Origin: Mariniphaga sp.
GTDB lineage: Bacteria; Bacteroidota; Bacteroidia; Bacteroidales; Prolixibacteraceae
Assembly: GCA_024636975.1 (NCBI GenBank)
Contig: JAGXGA010000047.1
Location: forward strand, 1-64,000
Length of the DNA stretch: 64,000 nucleotides
Direction of reading: 5' to 3'
Positions 55,757 through 64,000 of this stretch are shown one piece after another; the first letter of the stretch is position 1, and each line of letters opens with the position of its first letter. Both the position numbers and the translations under genes were made by a program. The notes under the pieces were generated by a model. It was given only the letters and a program-made list of their open reading frames with translations, searched no databases and was not told the DNA's origin.

Positions 55757-58114
55757 TTAGAACTTAAACCTGTAGCTCACCGAAGGGATTGCTTTAAACA
55801 GCGATACCTGCACGGCTTCCGTTACTGACGGGTTATCTTCGTTGGTCCGGAAGTCAATGAAGTAGGCATTCTCCCGTGCGTAGGCATTGTATACCGAGAA
55901 ATTCCAACTTGATTCAAACTTATCGGTTTTTTTGCGCTGCCACACAAGGCCTACATCCAGCCGGTGGTAGTCGGGCATGCGGTAGCCGTTTCGTTCGGTA
56001 TAATAGGCGATTGTCTGACCGTCGATTTCATACCTGCCGCTGGGAAAAGTAACTGCATTGCCGGTGTAATAAACCCAGGTTGCTGAAAGTTTCAACTTCC
56101 GGGTCAGGTCGTACATAGCCACTACCGACACGTCGTGCGTACGGTCGTGCCGGGCAGGATAAGGATTTCCTTCATTGATATCATCGAATTGCCGCATTGT
56201 TTTCGACCACGTGTACCCGATCCATCCATTTATCCTGCCTGCGGTTCGTTTTAACAACAGTTCAGTACCGTAAGCCCATCCCCTGCCAAAAACAAGTTCG
56301 GCCTCCACTGTGGAGTTAAAAACAAGGTCAGCGCCGTTCTTATAGTCAATCTGGTTTTGCAGGTTTTTATAATAGGTTTCAAGCGACAACTCGTATTCAT
56401 TGTTTTTAAAGTTCCGGAAATACCCCAACGACACCTGATCGGCAATCTGTGCTTTCACGTTGTTGCTGCTTGGTAGCCATAAATCGGTAGGTGTGGTGGT
56501 AGTGGTATTGGTAAGCAGGTGTAAAAACTGGTATATGCGGTTATAGGAAGCCTTAACAGCGCTTTGGTCATTAACAAGGTAGTTTAGTGCCAGTCGGGGT
56601 TCGAGGCCTCCCTGGGTTTTAAAAATTTCACCTTTTCGGGCATCCAGTGTTTCCACCAGTTCACCTTCGGTATCGAACTCGTAAAATTCGCCCGGACCTA
56701 TATTGCTGAACATCGCAAGGCGAAGGCCGTAGTTGAACCTAAGTCTGGACGTCAATCGCTGCTCATTGGAGATGTATGCCGACCATTCAATGGCTTTTCG
56801 CCGGGATATGTTGTCAGGTGGGGTAAACGTGGCGTTTCCTTCATTCAATGTCACCTCCCCCGGCAGGATGGTGTGGCTGATAACATTTGCCCCGAATTTG
56901 ACCGTATGGTTTGAACCGGCATACCATGAGAAATCCTGCTTCAGGTTTAAATCCTGGATTTCTGACCGGATAACCATATCAAGGCTGGTCAGCACATTTA
57001 TATCGTATGAATAATTACTAAAAATAAGCGAGGTATTGGAAAACAGACGTTCGCTAAAGATGTGATTCCACCGGAAGGTTCCCGTAATTGAACCCCAGTC
57101 GAAACCGAATTCATCCTTATAGCCAAAATCATCACGGCCAAGATAGCCCGACAGATATATGCGGTTCCGGTTATTCAGCTTATAGTTGGTTTTCAGGTTG
57201 AAATCATAAAAATAAAGGTATGTGTTCCGGACATCTTCATCTTTGGAAAAGTTAAGGAACAGGTCTGCATAAGTGCGCCTGCCACTTATCATGAATGAAC
57301 CTTTATCTTTAACCAGTGGCCCCTCCAGGGTAAGGTTCGATGAAATAAGTCCCAGGTTGCCTGTTACATCCATATTCTTCATGTTTCCTTCTTTCATCTG
57401 GATATCCAAAACCGAAGAAGCTCGACCTCCGTATTCTGCCGGTATAAATCCTTTCAGGAGTGTTGCATTTTTTATGGCTTCGGAGTTAAAAACCGAAAAG
57501 AATCCCAGGAGGTGAGATGCACTGTACACCGGAGCTTCATCAAGCAGGATCAGGTTCTGGTCGATGCCTCCACCGCGCACATGGAAGCCTGAGTTTCCCT
57601 CTCCTGCTGCTTTCACACCCGGGGTGAGCTGAATGGTTTTCAGTATATCAGCTTCACCAAAAATAACAGGAATCGATTCTATGCGGTTGGGAACCATCTG
57701 AACCGAACCCATATCCATTGAACTGATATTTCTGTCGGCTTGTTCACCAACAACAACTACATTTCCCAGGACATAATTCGTTGCACTGAGTTCCAGATCC
57801 AGCTCCAGGTTTTTGTCGAGCGTTACCTCCCTGATTTCAGTCTGGTAACCGATGTACTGGTAACGTATGCGGTATTTTCCGGGGGGCAGGGGAAGCGAAT
57901 AAAACCCATAACTGTTGGTTACGGTTCCCCTTGAATTAAGCTCGTCAACCACCACTGATGCGCCTGGCAAGTCTTCACCTGTTTCTGCATCGCTGATGTT
58001 TCCGCTCAAAACGGACATGTTCTGCCCATCAACTTGCAACAGAATGAAAAAGAGACTTAAAAATAAAATAATTCTTCCAGGCATGCATTTGTATTCGAAG
58101 GCCAAAAATAACAA
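55757..58114 (-). CDS. TonB-dependent receptor with carboxypeptidase-like regulatory domain
   Basis: LSGNISDAETGEDLPGASVVVDE...GFHVRGGGIDQNLILLDEAPVYSASHLLGFFSVFN. Confidence 0.93.
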   Translation of the reverse strand: MLFLAFEYKCMPGRIILFLSLFFILLQVDGQNMSVLSGNISDAETGEDLPGASVVVDELNSRGTVTNSYGFYSLPLPPGKYRIRYQYIGYQTEIREVTLDKNLELDLELSATNYVLGNVVVVGEQADRNISSMDMGSVQMVPNRIESIPVIFGEADILKTIQLTPGVKAAGEGNSGFHVRGGGIDQNLILLDEAPVYSASHLLGFFSVFNSEAIKNATLLKGFIPAEYGGRASSVLDIQMKEGNMKNMDVTGNLGLISSNLTLEGPLVKDKGSFMISGRRTYADLFLNFSKDEDVRNTYLYFYDFNLKTNYKLNNRNRIYLSGYLGRDDFGYKDEFGFDWGSITGTFRWNHIFSERLFSNTSLIFSNYSYDINVLTSLDMVIRSEIQDLNLKQDFSWYAGSNHTVKFGANVISHTILPGEVTLNEGNATFTPPDNISRRKAIEWSAYISNEQRLTSRLRFNYGLRLAMFSNIGPGEFYEFDTEGELVETLDARKGEIFKTQGGLEPRLALNYLVNDQSAVKASYNRIYQFLHLLTNTTTTTPTDLWLPSSNNVKAQIADQVSLGYFRNFKNNEYELSLETYYKNLQNQIDYKNGADLVFNSTVEAELVFGRGWAYGTELLLKRTAGRINGWIGYTWSKTMRQFDDINEGNPYPARHDRTHDVSVVAMYDLTRKLKLSATWVYYTGNAVTFPSGRYEIDGQTIAYYTERNGYRMPDYHRLDVGLVWQRKKTDKFESSWNFSVYNAYARENAYFIDFRTNEDNPSVTEAVQVSLFKAIPSVSYRFKF

Positions 58115-58208
58115 TAAACTTGATCGTTAATAAATATTTGCTAATTTTGATCACCTTTTTTCCGGCGTCATGAAAAGAGGTCGAATATGAATTAAAAACG
58201 AAAATAAA

Positions 58209-60365
58209 ATGAAAGTCTACAAAACTGAACAAATTCGCAACATTGCTTTAATAGGTAATGCTGGCAGTGGAAAAACCACCCTCGCAGAAGCCATGCTGTT
58301 TGAGGGTGGAGTAATTAACCGAAGGGGTGAGGTCACCGCCAAGAATACGGTATCGGACCACAACTTCATCGAACAGGAATATGGCAACTCCGTTTTGTCA
58401 ACACTTTTGTACACTGAATTCAACGAGGCAAAAATAAATGTGCTCGACACCCCGGGAATGGATGATTTGGCAGGTGGAGTGGTTTCATCACTGAATGTTA
58501 CCGATCTGGGCCTGATGCTGGTAAATGCCACCAACGGGGTTGAATCGGGAACAGTTGCTGCAGGTCGTCATGCCGAAAATATAAATGTTCCGCTGATGTT
58601 TGTTTTTAATCAGCTGGATCACGATACCTCCAATTATGATGCAGCACTTGATCAGTGCAAATCAATATTCGGTAATAAAGTCACTATTGTACAGTACCCG
58701 TTGGAGGTTGGCCCCGGCTTTTCGTCCATTATCGATGTACTGAAAATGAAAATGTATAAATATCCTGCCAACGGAGGTGCTCCTGAAGTTTTGGAAATTC
58801 CGGGCTCAGAAAAAGACCGGGCAGAAGGACTCCATAACGAGCTTGTTGAAATGGCTGCTGAAAACGAGGAAGCACTCATGGAGCTATACTTTGAAAAAGG
58901 TTCGCTTACAGAAGATGAAATGCGCAAGGGCATGAAACTGGGAATGCTGCAACGTGACCTTTACCCTGTATTCTGCACCTGTGCCAGGAAAAATATTGGC
59001 GTTGGCCGCCTTATGGAGTTTTTAGTAAATATTGCACCAACACCCGTTGAACGTCCCATGCGGCCAATTGCAGGAGGTAAAGAATTAAAAATGGAATCGT
59101 CGGCTGACCCCAGCCTGTTTGTATTTAAAACTGCCGTAGAATCGCATGTAGGAGAAATTACCTTCTTCAAGGTAATGTCGGGAAAAATTACAGAAGGACT
59201 TGATCTTATCAATACTAAAACAGGAAATAAGGAACGGCTTTCACAGGTATTTGCCTCAGCAGGTAAAATGCGTGAGAAAGTGGATGAGCTGAATATCGGC
59301 GATCTGGGCTGCACCGTTAAACTGAAAGATACCAAATACAACCAGACCCTTACTACCAAGGAAGCCGACACCAAATACGAACCAATTAAATTCCCGCCTT
59401 CAAAACATACCATTGCTGTGAAGGCTGAGAATGAAGCCGACGACGAAAAGATTGGTGAAATTTTAAATAAACTTAAATACGAAGACCCGACTTTCGTTAT
59501 TGAATATTCAAAAGAAGTAAAACAACTGCTGGTGCACGGGCAGGGTGAATACCATCTTAACGTGCTAAAATGGTATTTCGACAATATTCATAAAATTGAA
59601 GTCAATTACATCCAGCCCAGAATTCCTTACCGCGAAACCATTACCAAACCGGCACAGGCTGATTACAGGCATAAAAAACAGTCGGGAGGTGCAGGACAGT
59701 TTGGTGAGGTGCATATGATTATTGAACCGTTCGTTGAAGGCACGGCACCAAAAACATCCTTTAAATTTGGCGACAAAGAACAAAAAATAGCTGTCCGTGA
59801 CGTACAGGAACATCCGCTGCCCTGGGGAGGTAAGCTTGTTTATGTCAACAGCATTGTGGGTGGTTCAATTGATGCCCGTTTTTTGCCTGCCATTTTAAAA
59901 GGAATCATGGAAAAAATGGAAGAAGGACCGCTTACGGGTTCATATGCCCGCGACATTATAGTGTATATTTACGATGGCAAGATGCACCCTGTTGATTCAA
60001 ACGAAATTTCCTTTAAGCTTGCAGGGAGGAATGCCTTCAGCAAAGCGTTTAAAAATGCAGGACCAAAAATCCTGGAACCCATTATTAACCTGGAAGTATG
60101 GGTACAGTCCGACCGCATGGGCGATGTAATGAGCGACCTGCAGGGACGCCGTGCCATGATTATGGGTATGGGCTCTGAACGGGGAATGGAAAAAATAAGT
60201 GCCAAAGTACCTCAGAAAGAGATGTTCAGGTACTCCACTTCACTGAGTTCAATAACCGGTGGCCGCGGTGTGTTCGGCATCTCGTTCGACGGATATGAAA
60301 AAGTTCCTGCCGAAGTACAGGATGAACTGCTGAAAGCATACGAAGCTGAGCAGGAAGAAGAATAG
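58209..60365 (+). CDS. fusA2: EF-G paralog (EF-G2-like)
   Basis: GNAGSGKTTLAEAML, LDTPGMDDLAGGV, FNQLDHD, domain IV/V of EF-G (YRETITKPAQADYRHKKQSGGAGQFGEV). Confidence 0.93.
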   Translation: MKVYKTEQIRNIALIGNAGSGKTTLAEAMLFEGGVINRRGEVTAKNTVSDHNFIEQEYGNSVLSTLLYTEFNEAKINVLDTPGMDDLAGGVVSSLNVTDLGLMLVNATNGVESGTVAAGRHAENINVPLMFVFNQLDHDTSNYDAALDQCKSIFGNKVTIVQYPLEVGPGFSSIIDVLKMKMYKYPANGGAPEVLEIPGSEKDRAEGLHNELVEMAAENEEALMELYFEKGSLTEDEMRKGMKLGMLQRDLYPVFCTCARKNIGVGRLMEFLVNIAPTPVERPMRPIAGGKELKMESSADPSLFVFKTAVESHVGEITFFKVMSGKITEGLDLINTKTGNKERLSQVFASAGKMREKVDELNIGDLGCTVKLKDTKYNQTLTTKEADTKYEPIKFPPSKHTIAVKAENEADDEKIGEILNKLKYEDPTFVIEYSKEVKQLLVHGQGEYHLNVLKWYFDNIHKIEVNYIQPRIPYRETITKPAQADYRHKKQSGGAGQFGEVHMIIEPFVEGTAPKTSFKFGDKEQKIAVRDVQEHPLPWGGKLVYVNSIVGGSIDARFLPAILKGIMEKMEEGPLTGSYARDIIVYIYDGKMHPVDSNEISFKLAGRNAFSKAFKNAGPKILEPIINLEVWVQSDRMGDVMSDLQGRRAMIMGMGSERGMEKISAKVPQKEMFRYSTSLSSITGGRGVFGISFDGYEKVPAEVQDELLKAYEAEQEEE

Positions 60366-60395
60366 ACCATTTCTAATCTATTTTCTATAACCAAA

Positions 60396-60430
60396 AGCCC
60401 CGGCTCGAAAGGATCGGGGTTTTGTTTTTT
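60396..60430 (+). terminator. Rho-independent terminator after EF-G2 gene
   Basis: CCCCG-loop-CGGGG followed by TTTTGTTTTTT. Confidence 0.75.
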
Positions 60431-60602
60431 CCCTCCCTGCCTTTTTTCAAAACAGGAATGTGATACAGTTGCCCAGTACACAGAGCCACCTGCCGGCTCA
60501 TTGCAGAAATAATAACAACTGAAGAAGTAATGTTTCAGATCATTTTTGTTACTGCATGAAAATGGCCAAGAGGCAATAGCGATATATGAAAATCGATGGA
60601 GG

Positions 60603-62114
60603 TCACTCTACCCTGCCCCTTTCATCGTGCTTCAGCCCCGGTGCAGTGATTACCGTTATGCTCTCAGGGGCTAGAAAAATACCCTGCAATTTTTTAGAAT
60701 TCCGGAATTCCTTTGCGGGGTTAAGCTCAAACCCGGAATCCTTTAATAAGCTTTCTGTTACCTGGTACATATGGAGTGGCTGATTCACCGGTTCCGGTTC
60801 TACCGTTACATTCAACTGAACAGATTCGCTGCGGTTGTTTACAATCAGCACGTAAATACTGCCGTCGCGGTTTTTCAGGGCTGCATGAAATACCCCATCA
60901 GGTTTTTGACTGCTCTCCGATAAAACAACCGATGCATATTTTCCAATAAAACGTGTGATCATTGCATACCCAAAATATGCTTCATTTTCAGGAATAACTT
61001 CACTGGTATAAGTATTTGATACCGGATCAAAAGTTTTTATGAGTTGCCACTGGCCGTCAAGATTACCCCTGTTGGTAAAGCTCCAGCGGTTAAATCCGTC
61101 GACTCCAAGGTTAAGGCAAATAGCAATATCGGACGCATTGGAAAGTGCTGCTTTAAATGATTTCGGACCAGGATTGTCGTTGCCCCAACCCAACAGCATA
61201 TTTCCAATCTCAGTTATAAAAAATGGCTTGTTTTTCGACCTGGCAAAAGCTACCCAGTCGGCAACAGTTTCTATTGACTGTTCATCGTTGTGAATTCCAT
61301 TGTAAGAATGGATATCCAATGCACCAAGGTACTTTTCAAATTCAAGTTTATCGGTTTCCAGTGGTGGCAGGCTTGTCCAGTCTGGTCCTGACAATGGAAT
61401 GGTTATCCCTTCATTCCTGAAGATTTCATTCAGCTTTTTCCATGCATCGGTAATGGTATGCCCCTTATGACTGCCGGCACTCCACCAATAGCCCCATGGG
61501 CCGCCGGGGGGCTCATTAACCATACAAAAGTACTTAATGCAGGTATATCCGCGTGTTTCAGTTAAATACTTTAAAAGTGTGGTTATGCCATGGGCATAAT
61601 CATCGAGCGACCGTGGAGAACTAAGCAACGGATGCACACCGGGATGAGAATTCCAGGCTACATGGCCCCACATCTGCTGCAAAAAAACATCAGCTCCGTT
61701 CGCTTCACACCAATCAAGTATACGATACAGAGCCTTCATTTCATCATTTTTCCAGTCGAAAACATTTCTTTCCGGCTCATACATATTCATGCTGAGTTCA
61801 ACCCTGAGAAAATTCAGTCCGAGCCAGCCGGCATGTTTAAAAACCTGGTTCCATGAAGCAGTGTCCTCTAAAGGAGGATTTCCACCATAAGCACTTCCCC
61901 TTGGATTGATGTGCCTTACCGGGTAATCGTACTTCTCATTTTCCAGGGATATATCATGAATCATAGCATGCCAGGATGCTCCTGCACCCCCTTTCATTGT
62001 ATGTATAACAGTATCTGTTTTTACATGAAGATGCATTTCATTGTCGGTTAATTCGGGATTTGAAAATAATACTGCAGTCATTACGGAAAGGATTTTTAAA
62101 AACAAATAATTCAT
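60603..62114 (-). CDS. Glycoside hydrolase (GH5/GH39-like TIM barrel), secreted
   Basis: FCMVNEPPGGPWGYWWS and FFITEIGNMLLGWG acid-residue motifs. Confidence 0.7.
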   Translation of the reverse strand: MNYLFLKILSVMTAVLFSNPELTDNEMHLHVKTDTVIHTMKGGAGASWHAMIHDISLENEKYDYPVRHINPRGSAYGGNPPLEDTASWNQVFKHAGWLGLNFLRVELSMNMYEPERNVFDWKNDEMKALYRILDWCEANGADVFLQQMWGHVAWNSHPGVHPLLSSPRSLDDYAHGITTLLKYLTETRGYTCIKYFCMVNEPPGGPWGYWWSAGSHKGHTITDAWKKLNEIFRNEGITIPLSGPDWTSLPPLETDKLEFEKYLGALDIHSYNGIHNDEQSIETVADWVAFARSKNKPFFITEIGNMLLGWGNDNPGPKSFKAALSNASDIAICLNLGVDGFNRWSFTNRGNLDGQWQLIKTFDPVSNTYTSEVIPENEAYFGYAMITRFIGKYASVVLSESSQKPDGVFHAALKNRDGSIYVLIVNNRSESVQLNVTVEPEPVNQPLHMYQVTESLLKDSGFELNPAKEFRNSKKLQGIFLAPESITVITAPGLKHDERGRVE

Positions 62115-62419
62115 AGATTCATTATTAAACTGTTCAAATTAGATAGTTAAACAATATAATTAATTTTGCAAATACTTAATTAGGATCTGCTAAAAAATCT
62201 CATGCAAAATGATTTTGATCCCGTAGGTAGCATGTTTAAAAACCTGCCCACCATGGCAGGCAGGAATGATGATTTAAAAGATATTCGCCCCTGATCAGGA
62301 TCGTATTTTCGTACATTGATTTATTAAGAATGAGGTTTTAGCTTTAAGGATGTAAGGAATGGCTGACTCCAGCCTGCATAGAAAATAGAAAGATTGACAG
62401 CCGGTGCAACCTGGCAGAA

Positions 62420-62640
62420 GCGTCCGGGACTTTGACTTTCCAAGTCAAAGATTAGAAATCCTGGAGCCGGGACAACGGCATATAGTTTCACCCAAATGTC
62501 GGATTTGGAAAATCCGACTCGCATGGGTTCGTGCCAACAAAAATGGTAGAAGGTATTTGAGGTCAGTAAATCTCTGCTCAATCTTTCCTCATTTTCTTCA
62601 TACACCCGCAACAAAATCAGCGGTTTGGAAACCGCTGCTC
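62420..62640. repeat. Cluster of three perfect hairpins with TGGA-type loops
   Basis: CTTTGACTT-TCC-AAGTCAAAG (62430-62450), GTCGGATTT-GGA-AAATCCGAC (62498-62518), AGCGGTTT-GG-AAACCGCT (62619-62636). Confidence 0.8.
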
Positions 62641-62846
62641 CCGTCTGCCCCGATGTTGCCATAGTAACGATCCCGCAGTGCTCTCGCAGGCTGGATTTTG
62701 GTCCCGAAAGATAAACGACGAACACAGATTAGTATATCAGGCAAAAGAGAATGGAATTTTGATTGCGAAATGCAGATTTCATTATGATTAAGACAAAAAG
62801 ATTAATCTGACAATTATCTAAATTTGTACCTAAAAAATTCATTACC

Positions 62847-63014
62847 ATGGTTACTACAATAAAGAAAGGAACCAATCGGAAAAAAATAATTGATGTCTTA
62901 ACAAAAAAAAAGGTTAAAACAAAAGGCCTTGATTTAAAAAGTTATTGTGGATCTATTTCCCTGGAGGAAGACCCTATAGAAATGCAAAAGAAGTGGCGTA
63001 ATGAATGGGAATAG
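62847..63014 (+). CDS. Small antitoxin-like protein (55 aa), no adjacent toxin
   Basis: MVTTIKKGTNRKKIIDVLTKKKVKTKGLDLKSYCGSISLEEDPIEMQKKWRNEWE. Confidence 0.6.
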   Translation: MVTTIKKGTNRKKIIDVLTKKKVKTKGLDLKSYCGSISLEEDPIEMQKKWRNEWE

Positions 63015-63079
63015 GTCCTTGTACAATTCAATAAATAAATGTTTTTTTACTGATTCTTTTATAACATAAATACGCTAAA

Positions 63080-64000
63080 ATGAGATACTTTCCGATTTTG
63101 CTGGCTGCCGTCCTTTTAATACCCTTTACAGTCTTCTCTCAGGAAAATCAAAACAAAGAGCTTCTTGATAAGCTTGATTCCTTTTATGAGCAAACTCTGG
63201 ATGAGTGGGATGTCCCGGGAATGTCGGTAGCCGTTGTGAAAGATGGCGAAGTTATTTTCAGCAAGGGCTATGGCGTGAAGGAAACAGGCAAGACAGACCG
63301 CCCTGATGGCAATACGGTTTATCCTATTGCTTCCAATTCAAAAGCTTTTACTGCAGCCATTATAGGCCAGCTTGTTGACGAAGGAAAGTGCAGCTGGAAC
63401 GATAAGGTGCAGCAATACCTGCCCTGGTTCCAGTTATACAATCCTACAGTAAGCAGCCAGGTTACTCTCCGTGACCTGCTTAGTCACCGCGTGGGTTTCG
63501 GCACATTCAGCGGAGATATTATGTGGTATAAGTCGGATTTGAAGGCCGAACAAATCGTGCGAAATGCAAAATACCTGCCTCCTGCATTTGAATTCAGGGA
63601 CGGCTATGGTTACTCCAATATCATGTATATTGCAGCAGGAGAAGTAATAAAAGCAATCACTGGCAAAAGCTGGTATGAAAATGTAAAAGAGCGATACCTT
63701 CAACCGCTGGGGATGGTGCGAACAACTATTTTTCCGGATGATTTGGCACAGATTGGCAATTTTGCCATTCCGCATGCCAGAATGAATGATAAAAATATCC
63801 CGATTGAGTTTACCGACTGGTCGGAAATTGCGGCAATGGGAGGCCTGATTTCAAGCGCCAATGAAGTAGCCCGCTGGATGATCTTTAACATGAACCACGG
63901 CCGGTATGATGAACAGCAATTGTTGTCGGAAAGCGCCCTCAACATGATCTGGACTCCGCATAACATTCGCAGGGTGAACCACATGCAGAAAAACGATTTC
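63080..64000 (+). CDS. Serine hydrolase (beta-lactamase class C family), truncated by window end
   Basis: MRYFPILLAAVLLIPFTVFSQE signal; IASNSKAFTAAI (SxxK), YGYSNIMY (YxN). Confidence 0.88.
   Translation, partial: MRYFPILLAAVLLIPFTVFSQENQNKELLDKLDSFYEQTLDEWDVPGMSVAVVKDGEVIFSKGYGVKETGKTDRPDGNTVYPIASNSKAFTAAIIGQLVDEGKCSWNDKVQQYLPWFQLYNPTVSSQVTLRDLLSHRVGFGTFSGDIMWYKSDLKAEQIVRNAKYLPPAFEFRDGYGYSNIMYIAAGEVIKAITGKSWYENVKERYLQPLGMVRTTIFPDDLAQIGNFAIPHARMNDKNIPIEFTDWSEIAAMGGLISSANEVARWMIFNMNHGRYDEQQLLSESALNMIWTPHNIRRVNHMQKNDF

Noticed and set aside
62324-62725. ORF of 133 aa on minus strand
   Set aside because: Overlaps the hairpin cluster; composition looks like translated non-coding repeat.

Overview
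This window comes from a Bacteroidota chromosome, probably Marinilabiliales/Prolixibacteraceae-like judging by the TonB receptor/DUF4249 pair, DUF4249 lipoprotein, TAnnTTTG-type promoters and dispersed repeat families. No rRNA or tRNA was seen. About 5-37 kb is a dense stress and envelope island: hybrid PAS kinases, CheB-CheR-PAS, CheB, AI-2E permeases, Mla-type ABC transporter, OmpA, CsbD-like, YtxH, PRC-barrel, lmo0937-like, CbpA/CbpM and baeRF-like genes. The most striking observation is a 33-bp cis-element repeated at least 14 times between 5.0 and 36.8 kb. It is a direct repeat GAATGATGTAAC-N9-(G/A)AATTATGTAAC with an invariant 21-bp register. In nearly every case a TAnnTTTG-like -7 element follows at a fixed 20-21 bp, so the second half-site sits in the -33 position. 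It precedes almost every transcription unit of the island and then disappears for the remaining ~27 kb. A LuxR-type HTH gene and a giant hybrid kinase sit at the island edge as candidate regulators. The island also carries many decayed genes: a poly-A frameshift, two in-frame ambers, internal deletions and truncations. From 37 to 64 kb the content is metabolic and envelope genes plus toxin-antitoxin modules and remnants, a GxxExxY (PD-(D/E)XK-like) gene sandwiched between ~82-bp tandem hairpin repeats, a catalytically altered EF-G2, and several REP-like repeat regions. All calls come from reading the sequence; no database search was run.
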